Under the pieces are notes generated by a model that saw only the letters and a program-made list of their open reading frames with translations, made no database searches and had not been told where the DNA came from. Below are positions 1 to 6,277 of a DNA stretch of 6,425 nucleotides, in pieces. Within the stretch, counting starts at the first letter, position 1. Every line of letters begins with the position of its first letter. A program made the position numbers and the translations under genes. This DNA is from Chitinophagales bacterium (GTDB taxonomy: Bacteria > Bacteroidota > Bacteroidia > Chitinophagales > Chitinophagaceae): NCBI GenBank assembly GCA_013297585.1, contig JAAFHG010000224.1, forward strand, positions 1 to 6,425, given 5' to 3'.

Positions 1-908
1 GTAAGTTTGTAAGTTTTAACAGTTACACCATCTGCTGCAGTTACCTGTACATTAATAATATTAGCACCTACATTTAATGCCAAATTTGATGAATTGGTAT
101 TATTTGATACGTTGATAAAAGCCCCACCATTTACATTAACTCGTACCATCGCATTTGTAACAGCAATACTTGGCCGCACCGTTATGCCAGTTACAAGGTT
201 TGTAACACTTGCTGTATAATCTGTAATGCCACCTACAAAAGTGGGCGACAGTGTGCCTGAACTGATTGTTAATGCTGAAAGATCTGCAATATTTGTAGGT
301 CTATTTACTGTTACGGTATATGTTTTTAAAGTAGTACCATCCTGTGCCGTAACTTGTATGTCTACAGTATTGGTGCCTACATTAAGCACCATTCCTCCAG
401 AGGGCGAACCATTATTGGTAAAAATATAAGGATTGCCATTAATTCTAATTCTTAAACTGGCATTTAACTCACTTGCTGTGGCTGTAAAAGTGACTACTCC
501 TACAGAACTCAGAACGTTTACAGCATATGCTGTTGTATTTGGCGAAAAGACAGGCGAAAGCGAACCAGTATTAATGGTTAAGTTAGATAAATTAGCATCG
601 TTACTTGTGGCTCTTGTTACTACAATGGTATACACTTTTACAGTAGTACCATCTTCGGCAGTTACTCTTATTTCAATGCTATTGCTTCCTGTTCTTAATA
701 TATAATCTTGTGTTGTAGTACCACTAGTAATGGTTGTAAAACTACCCAAATTGAAATTAATACGCATGGTAGCAGTGGTGTTACTTAAAGTTGGCGTAAG
801 AGAGAAAGTAGTAACACTATTAGGTACACTAACCGTGTATTCAGTAGTTGAAGCATTAAACGCAGGCGAAAGCGTGCCTGAATTGATAACTAAACTGCTT
901 AAGTTGGC
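1..908 (-). repeat. Tandem cadherin-like beta-sandwich domains (about 104-residue period)
   Basis: Domain one starts near residue 485 (ANLSSLVINSGTLSP), domain two near 589 (ANLSNLTINTGSLSP) and domain three near 692 (ADLSALTISSGTLSP), a spacing of 104 and 103 residues. Each ends with a strand like TAEDGTTVKVYTIVV, TAQDGTTLKTYTVTV or TAADGVTVKTYKL, where the third is cut by the window edge. The conserved L-N-V-G-x-N-x-I/V-x-V-x-V-T-A-x-D-G-T-T-x-K-x-Y-T pattern is the signature I know for this domain, which commonly occurs in long stalk-like surface proteins. More copies may follow beyond position 1. Confidence 0.88.
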
Positions 909-2360
909 ATTATTACTAGGAATAAATACATTTTTAAAAACCGAAAACGTTCTAGAACTCGTACTACCATTTGCTGTTACAAAATCTTGCCTACTATCAC
1001 CATTAATATCAGCAGCGGCAATAGCTGTGGGCGAAGTACCTACTGTAAAATCTACTTTTGTTGCAAAATTCATAGTACTTGTAGTAGAGGTATTACGAAG
1101 TACCGAAGCAGAGTTTGCAGTACTGCCAGAATTGCCAGTAACAATATCTAGCTTACCGTCGCCATCAAAATCGGCAATAGATATTGATGCAGGGCTAGTG
1201 CCTGTTGTAAAATTTACCCTATTTGCAAAACTTATCGTGTTACTTGCCGATGTGTTTCTAAAAACTGACACCATGTTAGAGTTTAAAACAGCAACTGCAA
1301 TATCATTCTTATTGTCACCATTTAAATCGGCAATTGTAACTCCAATAGGCCCTGTGCTTGAGGAATAATCAATGTTGGTATTAAAACTTATAGTACCATT
1401 TATAGATGTATTTTTAAAAACAGAAATATTCTCACCAAATTGGTTAGCTGTAACCATATCTATTTTACCGTCATTATCTAAATCGCCAGTAGCAACCGAA
1501 ACAGGAAATGAAGGTGTTGTAAAATCCACCTTCGTAGCCATGCTAATAGTGTTTACAGAAGAAGTATTACGTAAAATAGAAACAGAACTTGAGCTTGAAT
1601 TTGCGACAGCAAGGTCTATTTTACCATCATTATCAATATCGCCAAAAGCTATAAAGCGTGGTGCTGTTCCAACTGCAACATCTACTTTAGCAGCAAAATT
1701 TATATTGCTACTTGTTGAGGCATTGCGCAATACAGATATACTTGCATCATTTGCATTGGCTACCGCAATATCTAACTTGCCATCACTATTTATATCGCCA
1801 ACAGCAACAAATGCAGGCGACGCACCTGTTGCAAAATCTACGCCTGCTGCAAAACTTACAGTATTAACAGTTGACGTGTTACGAAATACAGAGATGGTAT
1901 TAGATGCTTGATAAGCCACCACAATATCTGTTTTACCATCACCATCAATATCGCCAACGGCAACCCACCGCGGCGCAGCACTAGTTGTAACATCTTGTTT
2001 AGCAGCAAAATCGGCACTAGTAATTCCTGTTTTTGCAGGGCTATATATTGGGTTGAAATGTTGTGTACTATACGCTATTAAACTAGTAGCGGTGTTTAAA
2101 ACAGTTATTGGGCCATAAGTAGCACCAACCGGTACAGTAACTACTATACCTGTAGAAGAGGCTGTAGTTATAGTTGCTCGTGTTGCACCAAAAAAAACAA
2201 TATTACTTGCCGCACTTGTATTAAAATTTGTACCTGTAATAGTTACTACATCACCAGGTTTTGCAGCACTTGGTGTAAAAGATGTAATGGTAGGTTGTGC
2301 TATTGTTACATAAGTTACTAAACACAAAAGAACGAGAAAGCCACTTTTTAAATACTTCAT
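1..2360 (-). CDS. Large exported FG-GAP/VCBS-repeat protein with IPT/TIG and cadherin-like beta-sandwich domains (3' end outside window)
   Basis: An uninterrupted minus-strand frame runs from ATG at 2360-2358 to the left edge, giving 786 codons with no stop. Residues 1-21 form a signal peptide (basic MKYLKSG, then a hydrophobic core, cleavage likely near IAQ/PTI). Residues 23-105 look like an IPT/TIG immunoglobulin fold (ITSFTPSAAKPGDVVTITGTNF). Residues 118-480 hold seven FG-GAP/VCBS repeats, each with a DxDxDGxxD-type calcium loop. From 485 come cadherin-like beta-sandwich domains (PF12733-like; ANLSSL...GTLSP...EYTVSV...AEDGTTVKVYTIVV), two complete and a third cut by the edge. The composition, rich in Thr, Ser, Asn and Ala, fits a surface or secreted protein. 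In Bacteroidota such proteins usually end in a type IX secretion sorting domain, but that end is not visible, so export by that route is inference. The ligand and biological role are unknown. It lies downstream of gyrB but behind a terminator, so it is probably transcribed separately. Confidence 0.93.
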   Translation of the reverse strand, partial: MKYLKSGFLVLLCLVTYVTIAQPTITSFTPSAAKPGDVVTITGTNFNTSAASNIVFFGATRATITTASSTGIVVTVPVGATYGPITVLNTATSLIAYSTQHFNPIYSPAKTGITSADFAAKQDVTTSAAPRWVAVGDIDGDGKTDIVVAYQASNTISVFRNTSTVNTVSFAAGVDFATGASPAFVAVGDINSDGKLDIAVANANDASISVLRNASTSSNINFAAKVDVAVGTAPRFIAFGDIDNDGKIDLAVANSSSSSVSILRNTSSVNTISMATKVDFTTPSFPVSVATGDLDNDGKIDMVTANQFGENISVFKNTSINGTISFNTNIDYSSSTGPIGVTIADLNGDNKNDIAVAVLNSNMVSVFRNTSASNTISFANRVNFTTGTSPASISIADFDGDGKLDIVTGNSGSTANSASVLRNTSTTSTMNFATKVDFTVGTSPTAIAAADINGDSRQDFVTANGSTSSRTFSVFKNVFIPSNNANLSSLVINSGTLSPAFNASTTEYTVSVPNSVTTFSLTPTLSNTTATMRINFNLGSFTTITSGTTTQDYILRTGSNSIEIRVTAEDGTTVKVYTIVVTRATSNDANLSNLTINTGSLSPVFSPNTTAYAVNVLSSVGVVTFTATASELNASLRIRINGNPYIFTNNGSPSGGMVLNVGTNTVDIQVTAQDGTTLKTYTVTVNRPTNIADLSALTISSGTLSPTFVGGITDYTASVTNLVTGITVRPSIAVTNAMVRVNVNGGAFINVSNNTNSSNLALNVGANIINVQVTAADGVTVKTYKL
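921..2009 (-). repeat. Seven FG-GAP/VCBS protein repeats, 52-residue period
   Basis: Within the large exported protein the acidic calcium-loop motif begins at residues 137, 189, 241, 293, 345, 397 and 451 (DIDGDGKTD, DINSDGKLD, DIDNDGKID, DLDNDGKID, DLNGDNKND, DFDGDGKLD, DINGDSRQD). Spacing is exactly 52 residues (156 bp) five times, then 54. Each unit also has an F-A-x-K-V-D-F-type strand and an ISVxRNTS strand. Units five and seven depart most from the DxDGDG consensus. Units of this family normally form blades of an integrin-like beta-propeller, and seven is the usual blade number, so the block is probably one complete propeller. Confidence 0.9.
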
Positions 2361-2397
2361 AACTGTTGTTTTACTTTAGGTTTTAATACCCGTTGTA

Positions 2398-2426
2398 AAA
2401 CTGTAAAAAGATGAAGCAGCTAGCAA
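2398..2426 (-). promoter_or_regulatory. Candidate Bacteroidota-type promoter for the exported protein gene
   Basis: Reading the minus strand, TTG at 2426-2424 is followed after 18 nt by TACAGTTT at 2405-2398. This resembles the Bacteroidota -33 TTG / -7 TAnnTTTG arrangement, though the last bases of the -7 box do not match well. It would give a leader of roughly 30 nt before the ATG at 2360. The leader is A-rich with no Shine-Dalgarno sequence, as is usual in this phylum. The match is weak and could be chance in AT-rich DNA. Confidence 0.28.
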
Positions 2427-2499
2427 TAACGCATTTGTAGTATTTTCCTAAGCTAACAGGTAACACTATCTGTGTAATAATTGCGTTAGGCTATAAAAC

Positions 2500-2535
2500 A
2501 AAAAAAGCTACTCTTTTTAGGGAATAGCTTTTTTT
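2500..2535 (-). terminator. Rho-independent terminator of gyrB
   Basis: On the minus strand, 16 nt after the gyrB stop codon, an A-run leads into a stem pairing 2522-2535 with 2500-2513: AAAAAAGCTA and TAGCTTTTTT arms extended inward by TTC/GAG with one G-U pair. The stem is about 14 bp with an 8-nt loop and ends in a T-run followed by GTTTT. Because both arms end in A/T tracts it could also stop plus-strand transcription. It separates gyrB from the exported-protein gene. Confidence 0.88.
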
Positions 2536-2550
2536 ATTATTTTTAAAATT

Positions 2551-4518
2551 CTAAACATCAATCTTAGCATACTTAGCATGTGTCTCAATGAAGTGTCTAC
2601 GTGGTGCCACTTCATCACCCATTAGCATACTAAATACACGGTCAGCTTCGGCAGCGCTTTCAATGCTTACACGTTTCAAGGTTCTACGTGCAGGATCCAT
2701 CGTTGTTTCCCAAAGTTGGCTTGCATTCATCTCACCCAAACCTTTGTATCGTTGAATACCAACAGCACTATCATTACCATGACCAAGTTTTTCTACCAAA
2801 GCCTTGCGTTGTTCTTCACTATAAGCATATTCTTGCTCTTTCCCTTTTTTAACCAAGTATAAAGGTGGTTGCGCTACGTACACATTACCTTGTTCTACCA
2901 AAGCCTTCATGTAACGGAAAATAAAGGTCAAAATCAATGTTGCAATGTGGCTACCATCCACGTCAGCATCGGTCATAATGATGAGTTTGTGATAACGTAG
3001 TTTGGTAGTATTTAAAGCTTTTGGATCTTCAGGTGTACCAATGGTTACGCCCATAGCAGTGAAAATGTTTCTAATTTCCTCACTCTCATAAATTTTATGC
3101 TCCATTGCTTTTTCTACGTTCAATATTTTACCACGTAGCGGCAATATGGCTTGGTAGCTTCTATCTCTACCTTGTTTAGCAGTTCCACCAGCCGAATCTC
3201 CTTCTACTAAGTAAAGCTCACATCTTTCAGGGTTACGTTCACTACAATCGGCTAGTTTACCAGGCAAACCACCACCACTTAATACCGTTTTACGTTGTAC
3301 CAAGTCACGAGCCTTTTTAGCTGCCATTCTCGCCTGTGCGGCTAAAACAACTTTGCTAATGATATTCTTAGCCTCACGTGGATTTTCTTCTAAAAAGGCT
3401 TGTAATACACGGCTTACAGTACTATCAACCACACCACTTACTTCACTATTACCAAGCTTAGTTTTGGTTTGTCCTTCAAATTGTGGTTCTGGTACTTTTA
3501 CCGAAATAATAGCACTTAAACCTTCTCTAAAGTCATCACCTTCAATTTCTACTTTGGCTTTTTCAAATAAACCTTCTTTATCGCCATAACTTTTAAATAC
3601 ACGAGTTAAAGCACGTCTAAAACCTGTAACGTGTGTACCACCTTCAATGGTGTTAATATTATTTACGTAACTGTAAATGTTTTCTTTAAAATCGTTGTTA
3701 TAGGTTAATGCAACATCAACAGTTACATTACTGCCTTCATCGTAACCTTCAACATTTAATGTTTTAGATAATAATGGTTGTCTGTTAGCAGTTTTATCTA
3801 GCATTTCTACAAACTCTACAATACCACCTTCGCTATAAAAATTTACACTATAGTCAGTACCATCATCATTTTTCTCTCTTAAATCAGTTAAAGTAATACT
3901 GATTTTTTTGTTCAAATACCCCAATTCACGCAAGCGACCTTCTAGTATTTCTTTTTTAAATACACCTTCTTGCATAATGGTTAAATCTGGCCAAAAGTGA
4001 ACAGTAGTACCTGTTCTATCGCTTGTGCCAATTTCACGCACAGGATATGCAGGTATACCACAATGGTATTCTTGCTCGTACATTTTACCATCACGTTCTA
4101 CCGTTACGTGCAATGTGCTACTCAATGCATTTACACAACTTACACCCACACCATGCAAACCACCACTCACCTTATAACTGCCTTTGTCAAACTTGCCACC
4201 AGCGTGCAACACCGTCATTACTACCTCAAGTGCACTACGTTTTTCTTTCGTATGCATCGCTGTAGGAATACCTCGACCATCATCTTTTACCGTAATGCTA
4301 TTATCTTCATGAATGGTTACAAAAATATTTTTACAGTAGCCAGCCAAAGCTTCATCTATCGAGTTATCTACCACCTCATACACCAAGTGGTGCAAGCCCT
4401 TCACGCCAATGTCGCCAATGTACATGGCTGGCCTTTTTCTCACCGCCTCTAAACCTTCTAAAACCTGTATACTATCGGCACCGTAACTGCCTTGTTGAGG
4501 ATTCAATTCTTCGCTCAT
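2551..4518 (-). CDS. gyrB: DNA gyrase subunit B
   Basis: This is the ATPase subunit of type IIA topoisomerase, which with GyrA introduces negative supercoils using ATP. The 655 residues carry all hallmarks. The GHKL ATPase domain has YEVVDNSIDEA with general-base Glu48, DDGRGIP at 79-85 and the LHGVGVSCVNA lid motif at 121-131. The transducer domain spans roughly 225-400. The TOPRIM domain has EGDSAGG from Glu439, TDADVDGSH with metal-binding Asp517 and Asp519, and QRYKGLGEMN at 589-598. The C-terminus is typical (MLMGDEVAPRRHFIETHAKYAKIDV). The length matches the short GyrB type of Bacillus and Bacteroidota, without the extra domain of the 804-residue E. coli protein. The conserved C-terminus favours GyrB over ParE. 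The start ATG is preceded by an A-rich stretch with no Shine-Dalgarno sequence. The position matching E. coli Lys447 in the quinolone pocket is Arg462, a common natural variant. Confidence 0.98.
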   Translation of the reverse strand: MSEELNPQQGSYGADSIQVLEGLEAVRKRPAMYIGDIGVKGLHHLVYEVVDNSIDEALAGYCKNIFVTIHEDNSITVKDDGRGIPTAMHTKEKRSALEVVMTVLHAGGKFDKGSYKVSGGLHGVGVSCVNALSSTLHVTVERDGKMYEQEYHCGIPAYPVREIGTSDRTGTTVHFWPDLTIMQEGVFKKEILEGRLRELGYLNKKISITLTDLREKNDDGTDYSVNFYSEGGIVEFVEMLDKTANRQPLLSKTLNVEGYDEGSNVTVDVALTYNNDFKENIYSYVNNINTIEGGTHVTGFRRALTRVFKSYGDKEGLFEKAKVEIEGDDFREGLSAIISVKVPEPQFEGQTKTKLGNSEVSGVVDSTVSRVLQAFLEENPREAKNIISKVVLAAQARMAAKKARDLVQRKTVLSGGGLPGKLADCSERNPERCELYLVEGDSAGGTAKQGRDRSYQAILPLRGKILNVEKAMEHKIYESEEIRNIFTAMGVTIGTPEDPKALNTTKLRYHKLIIMTDADVDGSHIATLILTFIFRYMKALVEQGNVYVAQPPLYLVKKGKEQEYAYSEEQRKALVEKLGHGNDSAVGIQRYKGLGEMNASQLWETTMDPARRTLKRVSIESAAEADRVFSMLMGDEVAPRRHFIETHAKYAKIDV

Positions 4519-4801
4519 ATTTTTTGTTCTATGCTGTTTTTAAGAAAGGGCGTGAAGATAAGGTATTTAAAGGCTTTTAGGCCATTTCGCTATGCCTCAT
4601 TTTCCACATTTTTAAGCCCATGTTTTTATTTTTTGGGGACAAACTTTTGTACTACTATTTAGCACCTGTTGCGTCGCACACTGCGGCTTTTTGTAACCCT
4701 TTTCAACACCCACTTTTTGCCGCCAAATTCACAACTCACCATTCACTATCGACTATTCACTTTTAACTTCTCGCTTCTCACCTTTCACAACTTACCACTC
4801 A
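4519..4801. other. Spacer between mnmD and gyrB
   Basis: This 283-bp stretch between two minus-strand genes has no credible coding frame. The part next to mnmD is an 11-unit heptamer array. The rest (about 4519-4727) should hold the gyrB promoter, but I find no convincing TTG/TAnnTTTG pair. A small stem at about 4673-4687 (CGCA-CAC-TGCG core) followed by TTTTT on the plus strand points the wrong way to terminate mnmD. No strong mnmD terminator is visible, so mnmD transcription may continue into gyrB. Confidence 0.6.
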
Positions 4802-4804
4802 CTA
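4728..4804 (-). repeat. Degenerate heptanucleotide tandem array, 11 units, starting at the mnmD stop codon
   Basis: Read on the minus strand from 4804 downwards, the sequence splits into eleven consecutive heptamers with no gaps: TAGTGAG, TGGTAAG, TTGTGAA, AGGTGAG, AAGCGAG, AAGTTAA, AAGTGAA, TAGTCGA, TAGTGAA, TGGTGAG, TTGTGAA. The consensus is WNGTGAR; G is fixed at position 3 and purine at position 7. The first unit contains the mnmD stop codon TAG followed in frame by TGA. The other strand is almost free of G. Degenerate heptamer arrays are known from other bacterial genomes, notably cyanobacteria; function is unknown. Confidence 0.85.
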
Positions 4805-5467
4805 TTTGCTTGCCCTTAGCATATGCCATTTATTAGCAAATCCAGGCAATCGTTCAACCGTAAACCCAACTGTTTTAAGTGTTCTCTTTACTTCACCTTT
4901 ACTACAATAAGTTACTAAAACGCCATTTGGCGCAAGCATTTGGTACATTTTTTCAAATATCGCTTTAGTCCAAAGCTCAGGTTGGTCATTTGGGGCAAAT
5001 GCATCAAAATATATAATATGAAACTGCTGATTGGTGGTTAGTTCTAACAACGATTGTTGTAATTTGATAAGTGTAAAATATTTGTCAAGCACAACAGCTT
5101 TTTCCCACTCACAGCTATGTAATTGCTGTAATTCTTTTGTCATCTGCAATTGCTTACCAAAGTTTAACTGTGTAGTTTCTTCTGGTAAAATTGGGTAAAG
5201 TTCTAAAGCTGTATAATTGATAGAAATTTGATTTTGAAGCGCAAACTGCCAACTGAGCAAAGCGTTTAAACCTGTACCAAAACCCATCTCGAAAATGTGA
5301 ATTGGTGTTGTATTTTGTGAAGTATGCACATAGCGCAAACCTGCATCTATAAACACATGCATGCTTTCGCCAATAGCACCGCTAGTATTGTGGTAGGTAA
5401 TACCTTTTTCTGGCAATAAAATAGTTGTACTACCATCGTTTGTTATTTGAATAGCCCGTTTTGTCAT
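4802..5467 (-). CDS. mnmD: tRNA (5-methylaminomethyl-2-thiouridine)(34) methyltransferase, stand-alone MnmD
   Basis: This is a SAM-dependent methyltransferase that converts nm5(s2)U to mnm5(s2)U at the wobble position of tRNAs reading split codon boxes. It matches the Methyltransf_30/DUF752 family, which corresponds to the methyltransferase domain of bifunctional MnmC. Using the ATG at 5465-5467 gives 221 residues, normal for a stand-alone enzyme. Visible motifs are the SAM loop FEMGFGTGLNAL (59-70), an acidic post-strand-2 motif YTALELYP (85-92), the catalytic-face motif IIYFDAFAPNDQPELWT (151-167), and the C-terminal LVTYCSKGEVKRTLKTVGF...LPGFANKWHMLRA. No FAD-dependent oxidase domain follows. 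A start 20 codons upstream (5527) is open, but those residues are encoded by the intergenic repeat and are unlike the family, so I reject it. No Shine-Dalgarno sequence is visible. The gene is divergent from the glycosylase. Confidence 0.9.
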   Translation of the reverse strand: MTKRAIQITNDGSTTILLPEKGITYHNTSGAIGESMHVFIDAGLRYVHTSQNTTPIHIFEMGFGTGLNALLSWQFALQNQISINYTALELYPILPEETTQLNFGKQLQMTKELQQLHSCEWEKAVVLDKYFTLIKLQQSLLELTTNQQFHIIYFDAFAPNDQPELWTKAIFEKMYQMLAPNGVLVTYCSKGEVKRTLKTVGFTVERLPGFANKWHMLRASK

Positions 5468-5593
5468 TTCACACGAAGTAAACAAAGAATTGGTTTCACA
5501 CAAAGGAACAAAGGATACTACGAACACAAAGTTTATTTTTCACGTCTTTGTTTGCTTTGTATCCTTGGTGTACTTTGTGTGAAACTCTTGAGC
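5468..5593. other. Divergent mnmD/glycosylase spacer filled by repeats
   Basis: The 126 bp between the two start codons is almost entirely ACAAAG-type repeat sequence: a TTTCACACGAAG copy at about 5467-5478 touching the mnmD ATG, then a 93-bp palindrome. Ordinary promoters are not evident. TATCCTTG (5560-5567, plus) and TATCCTTTG in the other arm (minus) faintly resemble the -7 TAnnTTTG box, so the element itself may supply promoters. That is speculative. Confidence 0.5.
5493..5585. repeat. 93-bp imperfect palindrome of ACAAAG-type repeats
   Basis: The left arm (5493-5531) and right arm (5546-5585) are inverted copies around a 14-nt T-rich loop. The perfect blocks are GTTTCACACAAAG (13 bp, outer end), AAGGATAC (8 bp) and ACAAAG (6 bp, inner end), separated by short mismatched stretches. 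Within the left arm ACAAAGGA occurs twice in direct tandem and degenerate copies follow at about 9-nt spacing. As RNA or single-stranded DNA it would form a long hairpin. Similar CACAAAGG-rich intergenic repeats occur in Bacteroidota and other phyla from my general knowledge; their mobility mechanism and function are not established here. Confidence 0.88.
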
Positions 5594-6199
5594 ATGGATT
5601 ATGTTGCGCATTTACAAAAAGACAAAAAACTAGCTGTAACACTTGGTACCACTGTGCACGAATTACAGTTGCGAAAAAACATTCCTCTGCGCTTAATGGC
5701 TAGCATTATGAGTCAACAATTAAGTACCAAAGTGGCGGCAGTTATTTTTCGTCGTTTTTTAGAATTGTACAATTGTAAAGAACCCAAGCCACAGCAAGTG
5801 TTAGATACACCTTTTGAGCAGTTACGAGGCATTGGTTTAAGTAATAATAAAGTGAGCTACATTCAAAATGTTGCCAGGTTTTGTATTGAGAATAAGATTA
5901 CCGATAAGAAATTATTGGCTATGCCTAATGAAGAAATAATTGAATTACTGACGCAAATAAAAGGTATGGGCAAATGGACAGTTGAAATGCTACTCATGTT
6001 TAGCCTAGGCCGCGAAGATGTATTTGCCATAGATGATTTGGTGATTCAGCAAATGATGGTAAAACTGTACAAGCTAGATGTAACAGATAAGAAGGCTTTA
6101 CGAGAAAAACTGCTAAAAATTTCTGCTAAATGGCAACCATATAGAACCTATGCTTGCTTGCATTTATGGCGACATAAAGATGCTGTACCAGATTTATAG
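5594..6199 (+). CDS. HhH-GPD DNA glycosylase, DNA-3-methyladenine glycosylase II (AlkA-like)
   Basis: A monofunctional base-excision repair glycosylase that probably removes alkylated purines such as 3-methyladenine. Starting at ATG 5594 gives 201 residues. The family motif LMASIMSQQLSTKVAAVIFRRF (34-55) includes the substrate-pocket helix; LRGIGLSNNKVSYIQNVARF (78-97) precedes the helix-hairpin-helix at 121-130 (QIKGMGKWTV), which contacts the DNA backbone. The catalytic aspartate is Asp148 in VFAIDDLVI, matching AlkA Asp238. WQPYRTYACLHLWR (180-193) is the usual C-terminal signature. It lacks the N-terminal beta domain of E. coli AlkA and the four-cysteine iron-sulphur motif of EndoIII/MutY. 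The frame is open 49 codons further upstream to an ATG at 5447, but those residues come from the mnmD start region and the palindrome and show no family similarity, so the 5594 start is preferred. Substrate range is inferred from the family. Confidence 0.9.
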   Translation: MDYVAHLQKDKKLAVTLGTTVHELQLRKNIPLRLMASIMSQQLSTKVAAVIFRRFLELYNCKEPKPQQVLDTPFEQLRGIGLSNNKVSYIQNVARFCIENKITDKKLLAMPNEEIIELLTQIKGMGKWTVEMLLMFSLGREDVFAIDDLVIQQMMVKLYKLDVTDKKALREKLLKISAKWQPYRTYACLHLWRHKDAVPDL

Positions 6200-6260
6200 T
6201 AATGAACCACATAGGCCAGGGCAAACGCATCTAAATTTATTTTTTCAATACTTGTTAATC

Positions 6261-6277
6261 CTAAAAGATCGTTTTAG
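6261..6277 (+). repeat. Hairpin in the IS leader
   Basis: CTAAAA and TTTTAG form a perfect 6-bp inverted repeat around GATCG. A second short one follows (ATAGA...TCTAT, 6278-6292) and overlaps the ATG at 6291. Such leader hairpins in IS elements can damp transcription or translation entering from outside. That role here is inference, and stems this short and AT-rich can arise by chance. Confidence 0.35.

Noticed and set aside
226..1911. Four plus-strand open frames (226-429, 433-705, 730-1368, 1372-1911)
   Set aside because: All lie in one phase antisense to the continuous exported-protein gene. Their repetitive Val/Leu/Lys-rich products are reverse-strand shadows of the FG-GAP and cadherin-like repeats.
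2427..2488. 7-bp inverted pair TAACGCA (2427-2433) / TGCGTTA (2482-2488) upstream of the exported-protein gene
   Set aside because: The copies are about 50 bp apart and short; expected by chance in a spacer of this size, with no supporting operator context.
3353..4452. Plus-strand open frames within gyrB (3353-3589, 3997-4452, 4023-4265)
   Set aside because: They are antisense to highly conserved GyrB coding sequence, have no recognisable domains, and two overlap each other.
2551..4518. ParE (topoisomerase IV subunit B) instead of GyrB
   Set aside because: The C-terminal LMGDEVAPRRHFIETHA-type ending and the overall motif set fit GyrB of Bacteroidota better.
4519..4727. Chromosomal origin next to gyrB
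   Set aside because: No DnaA-box cluster (TTATNCACA), dnaA or dnaN gene is visible in the window.
4728..4804. CRISPR array or iteron-type origin
   Set aside because: The units are contiguous 7-mers without spacers, and there are no cas or replication genes nearby; the array is too degenerate and short for CRISPR repeats.
5493..5585. Bidirectional intrinsic terminator
   Set aside because: The palindrome lies between divergent 5' ends, where no transcript should end, and the arms are not followed by T-tracts.
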